Of a DNA stretch of 64,000 nucleotides, positions 44,331 to 52,987 are shown piece by piece; within the stretch, counting starts at the first letter, position 1; each line of letters begins with the position of its first letter. The position numbers were made by a program, and so were the translations under genes. The stretch covers positions 7,646,501-7,710,500 of the forward strand of contig NZ_JARXYJ010000001.1 of the NCBI RefSeq assembly GCF_029894425.1, read 5' to 3'. Source of the DNA: Streptomyces sp. SAI-127. GTDB lineage: Bacteria; Actinomycetota; Actinomycetes; Streptomycetales; Streptomycetaceae. The notes beneath the pieces are model-generated. The model had not been told where the DNA came from, searched no databases, and worked only from the letters and a program-made list of their open reading frames with translations.

Positions 44331-44336
44331 TAGACT
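44331..44336 (+). promoter_or_regulatory. Candidate -10 element (TAGACT) of dnaE
   Basis: TAGACT fits the TANNNT pattern and would start transcription about 55 bases before the dnaE GTG. No convincing -35 element is seen. Confidence 0.35.
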
Positions 44337-44399
44337 TCGACGCTGTCCCCCGAACTGTCCGTCCGCCTGTCGTCGAGTGTTTTCCATGGAGGCCACGCC

Positions 44400-47300
44400 G
44401 TGTCAAAGCCGCCGTTCACGCACCTGCACGTCCACACCCAGTACTCGATGCTGGACGGTGCCGCGCGGCTCAAGGACATGTTCGACGCGTGCAACGAGAT
44501 GGGCATGACCCATATCGCCATGTCCGACCACGGCAACCTGCACGGGGCGTACGACTTCTTCCACTCTGCGAAGAAGGCCGGGGTCACCCCGATCATCGGG
44601 ATCGAGGCATATGTCGCGCCCGAGTCCCGGCGCAACAAGCGCAAGATCCGCTGGGGGCAGCCGCACCAGAAGCGGGACGACGTCTCGGGTTCGGGTGGTT
44701 ACACCCACAAGACGATCTGGGCGGCGAACAAGACCGGCCTGCACAACCTCTTCAAGCTCTCCTCGGACGCGTACGCCGAGGGCTGGCTGCAGAAGTGGCC
44801 CCGCATGGACAAGGAGACCATCTCCCAGTGGTCCGAGGGGCTCATCGCCTCCACCGGCTGCCCCTCCGGCGAGCTCCAGACCCGGCTGCGCCTCGGCCAG
44901 TTCGACGAGGCGCTGAAGTCCGCCGCCGAGTACCAGGACATCTTCGGCAAGGACCGCTACTTCCTGGAGCTGATGGACCACGGCATCGAGATCGAGCACC
45001 GGGTCCGCGACGGCCTTCTGGAGATCGGCAAGAAGCTCGGCATCCCCCCGCTGGTCACCAACGACTCGCACTACACGTACGCGCACGAGGCGACCGCCCA
45101 CGACGCCCTGCTGTGCATCCAGACCGGCAAGAACCTCTCCGATCCGGACCGCTTCAAGTTCGACGGCACCGGCTACTACCTGAAGTCCACGGACGAGATG
45201 TACGCCGTCGACTCCTCGGACGCCTGGCAGGAAGGCTGCCGCAACACGCTCCTGGTGGCCGAACAGGTCGACACCGAGGGCATGTTCGAGGCCAAGAACC
45301 TCATGCCGAAGTTCGACATCCCCGAGGGCTACACCGAGGTCACCTGGTTCAAGGAGGAGGTCCGCCGCGGCATGGAGCGCCGCTTCCCGGGCGGCATCCC
45401 CGAGGACCGCCAGCGGCAGGCCGAGTACGAGATGGACGTCATCATCCAGATGGGGTTCCCGGGTTACTTCCTCGTGGTCGCCGACTTCATCATGTGGGCC
45501 AAGAACAACGGCATCGCCGTCGGCCCCGGCCGAGGCTCCGCGGCCGGCTCGATCGTCGCCTACGCCATGGGCATCACCGACCTCGACCCGATCCCGCACG
45601 GTCTGATCTTCGAGCGGTTCCTCAACCCCGAGCGCGTCTCCATGCCCGATGTCGACATCGACTTCGACGAGCGCAGGCGCGTCGAGGTGATCCGGTACGT
45701 GACCGAGAAGTACGGCGCCGACAAGGTCGCCATGATCGGCACGTACGGCAAGATCAAGGCGAAGAACGCCATCAAGGACTCCGCGCGCGTGCTGGGGTAC
45801 CCGTACGCGATGGGCGACAGGCTCACCAAGGCGATGCCGGCCGACGTCCTCGGCAAGGGCATCGACCTGAACGGCATCACCGACCCCTCGCACCCCCGCT
45901 ACAGCGAGGCCGGCGAGATCAGGTCGATGTACGAGAACGAACCGGACGTGAAGAAGGTCATCGACACCGCCAAGGGCGTCGAGGGCCTGGTCCGGCAGAT
46001 GGGTGTGCACGCGGCCGGCGTGATCATGTCCAGCGAACCCATCGTCGACCACGCCCCGATCTGGGTGCGCCACACCGACGGCGTGACCATCACCCAGTGG
46101 GACTACCCGCAGTGCGAGTCGCTCGGCCTGCTGAAGATGGACTTCCTGGGCCTGCGCAACCTCACGATCATGGACGACGCCATCAAGATGGTGAAGGCCA
46201 ACAAGGGCATCGACCTGGAGATGCTCGCCCTGCCGCTGGACGACCCCAAGACCTTCGAACTGCTCTGCCGCGGTGAGACCCTCGGTGTCTTCCAGTTCGA
46301 CGGCGGCCCGATGCGCTCGCTGCTCCGCCAGATGCAGCCCGACAACTTCGAGGACATCTCCGCCGTCTCGGCCCTCTACCGGCCGGGCCCGATGGGTATG
46401 AACTCCCACATCAACTACGCCGAGCGCAAGAACGGCCGCCAGGAGATCACGCCGATCCACAAGGAGCTGGAGGAGCCCCTCCAAGAGGTCCTCGCGGTCA
46501 CCTACGGCCTGATCGTCTACCAGGAGCAGGTGCAGAAGGCCGCGCAGATCATCGCCGGCTACTCGCTCGGCGAGGCCGACATCCTGCGCCGCGTCATGGG
46601 CAAGAAGAAGCCCGACGAACTGGCGAAGAACTTCACCATCTTCCAGGCCGGCGCCAAGAAGAACGGCTACAGCGACGAGGCGATCCAGGCCCTGTGGGAC
46701 GTCCTGGTCCCCTTCGCCGGCTATGCCTTCAACAAGGCGCACTCCGCCGCGTACGGACTGGTCTCCTACTGGACCGCGTACCTCAAGGCCAACTACCCGG
46801 CCGAGTACATGGCCGCGCTGCTCACCTCGGTGAAGGACGACAAGGACAAGTCGGCGGTCTACCTCAACGAGTGCCGCCGCATGCGCATCAAGGTGCTCCC
46901 GCCGAACGTCAACGAGTCGGAGCACAACTTCGCCGCCCAGGGCGACGACGTCATCCTCTTCGGGCTCGAAGCCGTGCGCAACGTCGGTACGAACGTGGTC
47001 GAGTCGATCATCCGCAGCCGCAAGGCCAAGGGGAAGTACGCCTCCTTCCCCGACTACCTCGACAAGGTCGAGGCGGTCGCCTGCAACAAGCGCACCACGG
47101 AGTCGCTGATCAAGGCGGGCGCGTTCGACACGATGGGGCACACCCGCAAGGGCCTCACCGCGCACTTCGACTCGATGATCGACAACGTGGTCGCGGTCAA
47201 GCGCAAGGAGGCGGAGGGCCAGTTCGACCTCTTCGGCGGGATGGGGGACGAGGACACCAGCGAGCCCGGCTTCGGCCTGGACGTGGAGTTCACCACCGAG

Positions 47301-47939
47301 GAGTGGGACAAGACCTATCTGCTCGCACAGGAGCGGGAGATGCTCGGTCTGTACGTCTCCGACCACCCGCTCTTCGGCCTGGAGCACGTGCTGTCCGACA
47401 AGGCCGACGCGGGCATCGCCCAGCTCACCGGCGGTGAGCACTCCGACGGCGCGGTCGTCACCATCGGCGGCATCATCTCGGGCCTCCAGCGCAAGATGAC
47501 CAAGCAGGGCAACGCCTGGGCGATCGCCACCGTCGAGGACCTCGCCGGTTCCATCGAGTGCATGTTCTTCCCGGCGACCTACCAGCTGGTGTCGACGCAA
47601 CTCGTCGAGGACGCCGTGGTGTTCGTCAAGGGCCGCCTCGACAAGCGCGAGGACGTACCCCGGCTGGTCGCGATGGAGCTCCAGGTCCCCGACCTGTCCA
47701 ACGCGGGCACCAACGCTCCCGTGATCCTCACCATCCCGGCGCTGAAGGTGACCCCGCCGATGGTCAGCAGGCTCGGCGAGATCCTCAGCCACCACAAGGG
47801 GGAGAGCGAGGTCCGCATCCGGCTCCAGGGCCCCAGCAAGACCACGGTCCTGCGGCTGGACCGGCACCGCGTGAAGCCGGATCCGGCGCTCTTCGGGGAC
47901 CTGAAGGTGCTGCTCGGACCGTCCTGCCTGGCGGGCTGA
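44400..47939 (+). CDS. dnaE: DNA polymerase III alpha subunit DnaE
   Basis: 1179 residues, the replicative polymerase. The order is the PHP domain (residues 1-280), palm with catalytic aspartates in SMPDVDIDFDERRR, tau/beta-binding regions, and an OB-fold domain (VTIGGIISGLQRKM). PHP metal ligands all look intact: His10 and Asp19 in HLHVHTQYSMLDG, MSDHGNLHG, GIEAYVAP, STGCPSGE and TNDSHYTY. In Mycobacterium these give DnaE1 its proofreading activity, so the same is likely here. The GTG has GGAGG 7-8 bases upstream. A terminator follows. Confidence 0.97.
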   Translation: MSKPPFTHLHVHTQYSMLDGAARLKDMFDACNEMGMTHIAMSDHGNLHGAYDFFHSAKKAGVTPIIGIEAYVAPESRRNKRKIRWGQPHQKRDDVSGSGGYTHKTIWAANKTGLHNLFKLSSDAYAEGWLQKWPRMDKETISQWSEGLIASTGCPSGELQTRLRLGQFDEALKSAAEYQDIFGKDRYFLELMDHGIEIEHRVRDGLLEIGKKLGIPPLVTNDSHYTYAHEATAHDALLCIQTGKNLSDPDRFKFDGTGYYLKSTDEMYAVDSSDAWQEGCRNTLLVAEQVDTEGMFEAKNLMPKFDIPEGYTEVTWFKEEVRRGMERRFPGGIPEDRQRQAEYEMDVIIQMGFPGYFLVVADFIMWAKNNGIAVGPGRGSAAGSIVAYAMGITDLDPIPHGLIFERFLNPERVSMPDVDIDFDERRRVEVIRYVTEKYGADKVAMIGTYGKIKAKNAIKDSARVLGYPYAMGDRLTKAMPADVLGKGIDLNGITDPSHPRYSEAGEIRSMYENEPDVKKVIDTAKGVEGLVRQMGVHAAGVIMSSEPIVDHAPIWVRHTDGVTITQWDYPQCESLGLLKMDFLGLRNLTIMDDAIKMVKANKGIDLEMLALPLDDPKTFELLCRGETLGVFQFDGGPMRSLLRQMQPDNFEDISAVSALYRPGPMGMNSHINYAERKNGRQEITPIHKELEEPLQEVLAVTYGLIVYQEQVQKAAQIIAGYSLGEADILRRVMGKKKPDELAKNFTIFQAGAKKNGYSDEAIQALWDVLVPFAGYAFNKAHSAAYGLVSYWTAYLKANYPAEYMAALLTSVKDDKDKSAVYLNECRRMRIKVLPPNVNESEHNFAAQGDDVILFGLEAVRNVGTNVVESIIRSRKAKGKYASFPDYLDKVEAVACNKRTTESLIKAGAFDTMGHTRKGLTAHFDSMIDNVVAVKRKEAEGQFDLFGGMGDEDTSEPGFGLDVEFTTEEWDKTYLLAQEREMLGLYVSDHPLFGLEHVLSDKADAGIAQLTGGEHSDGAVVTIGGIISGLQRKMTKQGNAWAIATVEDLAGSIECMFFPATYQLVSTQLVEDAVVFVKGRLDKREDVPRLVAMELQVPDLSNAGTNAPVILTIPALKVTPPMVSRLGEILSHHKGESEVRIRLQGPSKTTVLRLDRHRVKPDPALFGDLKVLLGPSCLAG

Positions 47940-47960
47940 CCCACCAGGGCCCGGACCATG

Positions 47961-47996
47961 CAGAGGGGCGCACTCCTGACGGGGTGCGCCCCTCTG
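47961..47996. terminator. Terminator after dnaE, shared with the convergent small gene
   Basis: CAGAGGGGCGCAC at 47961-47973 pairs with its complement at 47984-47996; with a G-U and two more pairs the stem reaches 16 bp around a TGAC loop. Confidence 0.85.
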
Positions 47997-48030
47997 TGTA
48001 CCTGGGTCTCAACAACCCTTTATGCAGATG

Positions 48031-48195
48031 TCAGTTGTGACCGAAGCTCTTCTGCCGGCCCTTGCGGGCGACATCGCCGGGGGTCACCTGCGTGGCACGC
48101 TGCTCGGTCTGTGCCTCCATCGAGGAGTGCTGGGCCTCCTGCTGGCCACGCTCGGACTGCGGCTGCTTTCGGTTCTGCTTCTTGTTCTTGGCCAT
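48031..48195 (-). CDS. Small basic conserved protein (54 residues), unknown function
   Basis: The frame begins MAKNKKQNRKQPQSERGQQE and ends with VTPGDVARKGRQKSFGHN. It is rich in Lys, Arg, Gln and Glu, with no membrane segment. AGGAGG lies 9 bases before the ATG, a near-perfect ribosome site, which strongly supports a real gene despite its size. I believe similar proteins are common in Streptomyces, but I recall no function. The composition suggests nucleic acid or ribosome binding and a disordered structure. It converges on dnaE and shares its terminator. Confidence 0.8.
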   Translation of the reverse strand: MAKNKKQNRKQPQSERGQQEAQHSSMEAQTEQRATQVTPGDVARKGRQKSFGHN

Positions 48196-48419
48196 GGTGA
48201 TCTGCCTCCTGAGGGGGATCTAGGGGCCAGGGCCGGGACCAGATTCACATACGCTGGCAAGAGGCGCATTTCGGATAATTACCGTGTGTGACAGGGAATG
48301 TCGCCGGGCGATGCCCCGAAACGCCACGCCGAAGATCGAGTTCGGGCCGTTAACCCTCGCGTGGTCGGGCAGACTCGAAGGAAGCCCGAAGCAAACCTCC
48401 CGGAAAGAGGGTGGATCGC

Positions 48420-49637
48420 GTGGACCGCTGCATCGTCCTGGTGGACGCCGGGTATCTGCTGGGGGCCGCCGCCAGTCTCCTTGCCGGGGAGCCCTCCCGT
48501 TCCCGTATCACCGTCGACCACGCCGCCCTCGTCCAGGGGCTGCGCGACCGGGCCGAGTCCGACACGGAACGGCCCCTGCTGCGCATCTACTGGTTCGACG
48601 GCGCCCCCGACCGCGTCCCGCAGCCCGAGCACCGCAGGCTGCGCGTGATGCCCCGGGTCACCGTCCGGCTCGGCGCCCTGACCCGCAGCGACGGACGCTG
48701 GGCCCAGAAGGGCGTGGACGCCGCCATGCACGCCGAGCTCACCGAGCTGGCCCGCAACCGCGCCTGCTCCGACGTCGTGCTCGTCACCGGCGACGGGGAC
48801 CTGCTGCCGGGCATGATGGCCGCCAAGGAGCACGGGGTCGCCGTACACCTGTGGGCCGTGCAGGCTGCCGACGGGGACTACAACCAGTCGGAGGACCTGG
48901 TCGCCGAGGCGGACGAGCGGCGGGTGCTGGACCGTACATGGATCACCAAGGCCGTACGCGCCAAGGAACTCGGCGGGATCTGCGCGCCGCCGCCCGTGCC
49001 GCGGCCCGAGATCGCCGCGATCCTCTCGGCGCCGCTGCCCGAGTCCGCGCCCTCGTCCGCGCCCGAGCGGACCGCGGAGGAGCGCGAGCACGCCACGGCC
49101 GCCCCTTCGGAGAACGGCACGCAGGAGCGGGTGCCGGCGCCCAAGGGAGTGCCGACGCCCAAGGACCTCGCCGCGCTGCGGGCGCCCGGTACCCAGGCCG
49201 CGCAGCACCCCGCGAGCGCGACCCTGCGGTGGTCCTCCGACAAAGGCTGGGTCGACCGCCCCGGTGGTGCCGCCGAGCCGCCCGAGGTCGCCTCCATGCC
49301 GACGCTCGCGCAGCTGACCACGGCGGAGCAGCGGTGGGCCGACCGGGAGGAGGACATCACCACGGTCGGCGGGGACCCCTTCGAGGTGGGGCAGGTCTTC
49401 GCGCGGCGGTGGATGGAACGGCTGGGGGACCAGGCGCATCTGCAGCGGCTGTCCGGGATGTATCCGCGGGTGCCGCACCGGATCGACGGGGAGCTGCTCA
49501 GGTACGCGGCGCGGTTCGGGCTGCTCGCGCACAAGGACGACCAGATCGACGAGCACGACCGTTACGCGATCCGGGCCGGCTTCTGGCGGGAGATCGATGT
49601 GCGGACGGCGGCGGAGCACGCGCCCGCGGGGGAGTGA
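48420..49637 (+). CDS. NYN domain protein (PIN-like, putative RNase)
   Basis: 405 residues. The N-terminal half is a NYN domain of the PIN-like nuclease fold. Acidic residues expected at the metal site appear in CIVLVDAGYLLGAA, KGVDAAMHAELTELA and VVLVTGDGDLLPGMM. A Pro/Ala/Ser-rich linker (about 205-300) follows. A C-terminal helical domain (ERLGDQAHLQRLSGMYPRVP, then the HRIDGELLRYAAR stretch) could bind RNA. The GTG at 48420 has AGAGGG 7 bases upstream; GTG at 48411 is also possible. RNA cleavage is a family inference. Confidence 0.83.
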   Translation: MDRCIVLVDAGYLLGAAASLLAGEPSRSRITVDHAALVQGLRDRAESDTERPLLRIYWFDGAPDRVPQPEHRRLRVMPRVTVRLGALTRSDGRWAQKGVDAAMHAELTELARNRACSDVVLVTGDGDLLPGMMAAKEHGVAVHLWAVQAADGDYNQSEDLVAEADERRVLDRTWITKAVRAKELGGICAPPPVPRPEIAAILSAPLPESAPSSAPERTAEEREHATAAPSENGTQERVPAPKGVPTPKDLAALRAPGTQAAQHPASATLRWSSDKGWVDRPGGAAEPPEVASMPTLAQLTTAEQRWADREEDITTVGGDPFEVGQVFARRWMERLGDQAHLQRLSGMYPRVPHRIDGELLRYAARFGLLAHKDDQIDEHDRYAIRAGFWREIDVRTAAEHAPAGE

Positions 49638-49684
49638 AACGGCACATACGCCGCCCCAAGGGGGAACAGGACGCCCCCACCCCG

Positions 49685-49690
49685 TAGTCT
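49685..49690 (+). promoter_or_regulatory. -10 element TAGTCT for a leaderless ABC transporter transcript
   Basis: TAGTCT is followed by 8 bases and the GTG at 49699, with no ribosome site in between. Confidence 0.5.
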
Positions 49691-49698
49691 CGTCCTTT

Positions 49699-50718
49699 GT
49701 GAGTACGCGCGCGGCACAGGCACTTCGGCACGGTGGTGATGTCGTGTGTGCGGTGCGCGGGCTGACCAAGACCTATCCCGCGGTGCGCGGGCGGCGCGGG
49801 GCACCGGGGACACCCGAGGTGCGGGCCACCGACGCGGTGGAGCTGGACATCCGGCGGGGTGAGATCTTCGGGCTGCTCGGGCCGAACGGCGCCGGGAAGA
49901 CCACGCTCGTACGGCAGCTGACAGGGCTGATGCGGCCCGACCGCGGCAGCGTCGAGATCCTCGGGCACGACATCGTGCGCCACCCGGACCGGGCCTCACG
50001 GATTCTCGCCTACCTCGGCCAGGAGTCCACCGCCCTCGACGAACTGACCGTCTCGCTCGCCGCCGAGACCACCGGGCGGCTGCGCGGCCTGGAGGCGCGG
50101 CGGGCACGGGCCGAGCGGGACGCCGTACTGGAGGAGCTGGGGCTCACGCCGATCGCCGGACGACCGCTGAGGCGGCTGTCCGGCGGGCAGCGGCGGCTCG
50201 CGTGCTTCGCTTCGGCGCTCGTGGGGGAGCGGCCGCTGCTCGTGCTCGACGAGCCGACCACCGCGATGGACCCCGTGGCGCGGCGCGCGGTGTGGTCCGC
50301 CGTGGACCGGCGGCGGGCCGAGCGGGGCACGACCGTGCTGCTCGTCACCCACAACGTCATCGAGGCGGAGACGGTCCTGGACCGGGTCGCCGTCCTCGAC
50401 CAGGGCCGGGTGATCGCCTGCGACACACCCACCGGCCTCAAGGAACAGGTCGCGGGAGAGGTCCGCGTCGACCTCGTGTGGCGCGAGGCGGCCCCGCTGC
50501 ACGTGCCCGAGGTCGCCGCGCTCCAGGACCGTGCCGTGGCCTCCGGGCGCCGCTGGACGCTGCGGCTCGCCCCCGAGGAGGCCCGCGCGGTCGTGGCCAC
50601 CGTCACCGGCGGGGCCGCGTTCGCCGCGCTGGACGACTTCACGCTCGCCACGCCCAGCCTGGAGGACGTGTACCTCGCGCTGGGCGGGGCCGCGCAGCAG
50701 GGGCTGGTGAAGGCTTGA
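49699..50718 (+). CDS. ABC transporter ATP-binding protein
   Basis: 339 residues. Walker A is GPNGAGKTTL (Lys67), signature RLSGGQRRLACFASAL, Walker B LLVLDEPTTAMD and the switch His in LLVTHNVIEAE. The C-terminal 90 residues are an extra domain as in drug or polysaccharide exporters of the DrrA/CcmA type. It probably energises the permease encoded 73 bases downstream. The substrate is unknown. The start is the GTG at 49699, probably leaderless; the frame is open to 49597, but that part overlaps the end of the NYN gene. Confidence 0.92.
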   Translation: MSTRAAQALRHGGDVVCAVRGLTKTYPAVRGRRGAPGTPEVRATDAVELDIRRGEIFGLLGPNGAGKTTLVRQLTGLMRPDRGSVEILGHDIVRHPDRASRILAYLGQESTALDELTVSLAAETTGRLRGLEARRARAERDAVLEELGLTPIAGRPLRRLSGGQRRLACFASALVGERPLLVLDEPTTAMDPVARRAVWSAVDRRRAERGTTVLLVTHNVIEAETVLDRVAVLDQGRVIACDTPTGLKEQVAGEVRVDLVWREAAPLHVPEVAALQDRAVASGRRWTLRLAPEEARAVVATVTGGAAFAALDDFTLATPSLEDVYLALGGAAQQGLVKA

Positions 50719-50791
50719 CCACTTTGAGTACGCGGACGGCCGTATCCGTACGTCACAGGGCGACCGCCGGAGCGAAGAGGAGCAGAGCCAC

Positions 50792-51616
50792 GTGAGTGTC
50801 GTACCCGTCGAGGTTCTGCCTGGTGGCGTGCCGGCCGTCGAGGAGACGGGCCGCGCCGCGGCCGCCGAGCTCGGGCCGCGCGCACGGCTGTGGCCGTCGC
50901 TGGCGGCCGTCTACCGGGCGCAGCTGTCCCGCGCGCGGGTCGCGCGCATCCCGCTGCTGTTCGTGGCGACCTTCCAGTCGATCGGCATCATGGTCCTGAT
51001 GCGGGGGGTCGTGGACGGCGGGGGCGAGGCCCGGTCCGTGGTCGCCGGGGCGTCCGTGCTGGTCGTCGCCTTCGTCGCGCTCAATCTGCTCGCGCAGTAC
51101 TTCGGGCAGCTGCGGGCGAGCGGCGGGCTGGATCACTACGCCACCCTGCCGGTGCCGCCGGCCGCCGTGGTGCTCGGCGCCGCGGGGGCGTACGCCTCCT
51201 TCACCGTGCCCGGGACCGTGGTGACCGCCGTGTTCGGGTGCGTGCTGTTCGGGCTTCCGCTGGCCCATCTGTGGGTGCTCGTGGCGGTGATTCCGCTGGC
51301 CGGTGCGGCCCTGGCGGGGCTGGGTGCCGCGCTCGGGCTGCTCGCGCCCCGGCCGGAACTGGCCACCTTGCTGGGACAGCTCGGGATGTCCGCCGCGCTG
51401 CTGCTCGGGGTGCTGCCCGCCGAACGGATGCCCGAGGCGGTGCGGTTCACGCGGGATCTGTTGCCCTCGACCTACGGCGTCGAGGCGTTCGCACGTACCT
51501 TCGGGCCGCATCCCGACTGGGCCTTCGTGCTCGGTGACCTCGCCGTGTGCGGCTGCGTGGGCGTGGTCTCGCTGGCCGTCGCCACCTGGGCGTATCGCCG
51601 GGCGGCCGTCCGGTGA
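50792..51616 (+). CDS. ABC-2 type transporter permease
   Basis: 274 residues. A cytoplasmic head of about 50 residues (with the amphipathic WPSLAAVYRAQLSRARV) precedes six membrane helices, the layout of ABC-2 exporters. RFTRDLLPSTYGVEAFARTF between the last helices is typical. With the ATPase upstream it should form an exporter. The GTG start follows GAGGAG. I see no resistance or biosynthesis gene that would suggest a substrate. Confidence 0.88.
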   Translation: MSVVPVEVLPGGVPAVEETGRAAAAELGPRARLWPSLAAVYRAQLSRARVARIPLLFVATFQSIGIMVLMRGVVDGGGEARSVVAGASVLVVAFVALNLLAQYFGQLRASGGLDHYATLPVPPAAVVLGAAGAYASFTVPGTVVTAVFGCVLFGLPLAHLWVLVAVIPLAGAALAGLGAALGLLAPRPELATLLGQLGMSAALLLGVLPAERMPEAVRFTRDLLPSTYGVEAFARTFGPHPDWAFVLGDLAVCGCVGVVSLAVATWAYRRAAVR

Positions 51617-51650
51617 CGCGCCGCACAGGCGGGCCTGGCACGATGTCAGG

Positions 51651-52328
51651 GTGACCGCACCGTTGACTCCTCCTCCGCCGCCCCACGAACCGTCCTCGCA
51701 CGATCCGTGGCAGGCCCCTGACGCCCGGTACGCGGCTCCCGCCGAAGCCCCGTACGGGCAGGACGGGCCCGGCATGAAGACCGAGCTGCTGGAGGCCGTG
51801 GTGGTCACGGTCGCCGTGGCGGTCCTCGGGGCGCTGCTCGGGGTGCTGTGGTGGTGGCTGGCGCCGCATGTGCCGCTGGTCGGGGATGTGGACGAGCAGG
51901 GCAGCTGGGTCGTCTATCTCAAGGACACCGAGGGCGAGCAGGCGGTCGGGGTGGACGGGACGTTCACCCTGCTGGCGCTGGCCTTCGGCTTTGTGAGCGC
52001 GCTCGCGGTGTTTCTCTGGCGGCGGCGGGGCGGGGTGCCGCTGGTGGTGGGGCTGGCCGTCGGAGGGGTGCTGGGGTCCTTGCTCGCGTGGCGGGTGGGG
52101 ATGTGGCTCGGGCCGACCTCGGATGTGCTCGCCCATGCGAAGGCCGTGGGCAAGGGAGTCACGTTCTCCGCGCCGCTGAAGCTGGGGGCGAAGGGGGCGT
52201 TGCTGGCCTGGTCGCTGGCCGGGCTTGTCGTGCATCTGGGGCTGACGGCGTTGTTCGGACCCCGGGATCCTGAGCCCATATATGGGGACGCGGTCCCCAA
52301 GGACGGGTACGGAGCGCCTGCGCAGTAG
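51651..52328 (+). CDS. DUF2567 family membrane protein
   Basis: 225 residues. A Pro-rich cytoplasmic head (about 40 residues) leads to four membrane helices (about 45-70, 104-122, 128-147 and 180-200). A short extracytoplasmic domain lies between helices 1 and 2 (GSWVVYLKDTEGEQAVGVDG). The function is unknown. The GTG at 51651 is preceded by CACGAT and 6 bases, possibly leaderless. It lies 34 bases after the permease gene and may work with the ABC pair. It converges on the bL37-like gene. Confidence 0.8.
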   Translation: MTAPLTPPPPPHEPSSHDPWQAPDARYAAPAEAPYGQDGPGMKTELLEAVVVTVAVAVLGALLGVLWWWLAPHVPLVGDVDEQGSWVVYLKDTEGEQAVGVDGTFTLLALAFGFVSALAVFLWRRRGGVPLVVGLAVGGVLGSLLAWRVGMWLGPTSDVLAHAKAVGKGVTFSAPLKLGAKGALLAWSLAGLVVHLGLTALFGPRDPEPIYGDAVPKDGYGAPAQ

Positions 52329-52352
52329 GGGAACTTCGACCCCGTCCCGGCC

Positions 52353-52427
52353 CTATGCCGGCCGCCTGCCGTGGTTCGAGCGGCCCTTCTTGGTGCGCCA
52401 TTTGCGTTTCCGTGTTTTCTTCGACAT
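52353..52427 (-). CDS. Ribosomal protein bL37-like (24 residues)
   Basis: A 24-residue, strongly basic protein, MSKKTRKRKWRTKKGRSNHG followed by RRPA. The NHG(K/R)RP ending and the length match bL37, a small protein of the mycobacterial large ribosomal subunit. AGAAGG lies 4 bases before the ATG, a tight but usable ribosome site. It is 41 bases downstream of ybaK on the same strand. It is well below the size that automatic gene calls accept. Assignment is by motif memory and needs an alignment. Confidence 0.75.
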   Translation of the reverse strand: MSKKTRKRKWRTKKGRSNHGRRPA

Positions 52428-52468
52428 GCCCCTTCTGCTTAACCGAGGAAGGGGGGTCCGTCGAGGGG

Positions 52469-52972
52469 TCACGCGCGGGCGATGGGCGCCAGGACCGCTT
52501 TCGTGAGGTGGGCCAGGTCGGTCGGCGCCAGTTCCACCTCAAGGCCCCGGCGGCCGGCCGAGACGCAGATCGTGTCGTGGGTGGAGGCAGAGGCGTCGAG
52601 GACCGTGGGGAGCTTCTTGCGCTGGCCCAGGGGAGAGATGCCGCCGCGGACGTAGCCCGTGGTGCGTTCGGCGAGGGCCGGGTCCGCCATCGCCGCCCGT
52701 TTGCCGCCCGCCGCCGTCGCCAGGGCCTTCAGGTCCAGTGAGCCCGCCACCGGGACCACCGCCACCGTGAGGGCCCCGTCCACGTCCGCCACCAGCGTCT
52801 TGAAGACGCGGTCGGGGGAGACGCCCATCGCCTCGGCCGCCTCCTCGCCGTAGGAGGGGTGGGAGGGGTCGTGGTCGTAGGAGTGCACGGTGAAGGGCAC
52901 GCCCGCGGCGGTCAGGGCCACCGTCGCGGGGGTGCCTCCCGACTGCTGTTGCTTCTTCTGCTTCTTCGGCAT
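52469..52972 (-). CDS. ybaK: Cys-tRNA(Pro) deacylase YbaK/EbsC
   Basis: 167 residues. It hydrolyses Cys mischarged on tRNA-Pro. The family Lys is in DRVFKTLVADVDG, followed by VAVVPVAGSLDLKALA and the GYVRGGISPLGQRKKLP motif, all diagnostic of YbaK. A Lys/Gln-rich head precedes the domain. The ATG is 15 bases downstream of the LON-domain gene stop, so the two are probably one transcript. Confidence 0.93.
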   Translation of the reverse strand: MPKKQKKQQQSGGTPATVALTAAGVPFTVHSYDHDPSHPSYGEEAAEAMGVSPDRVFKTLVADVDGALTVAVVPVAGSLDLKALATAAGGKRAAMADPALAERTTGYVRGGISPLGQRKKLPTVLDASASTHDTICVSAGRRGLEVELAPTDLAHLTKAVLAPIARA

Positions 52973-52987
52973 CCGGCGGCTCCGGCC

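Noticed and set aside
44403..47867. 1154-codon minus-strand open frame opposite dnaE
   Set aside because: Shadow of dnaE; no family features and no ribosome site, while dnaE is intact throughout.
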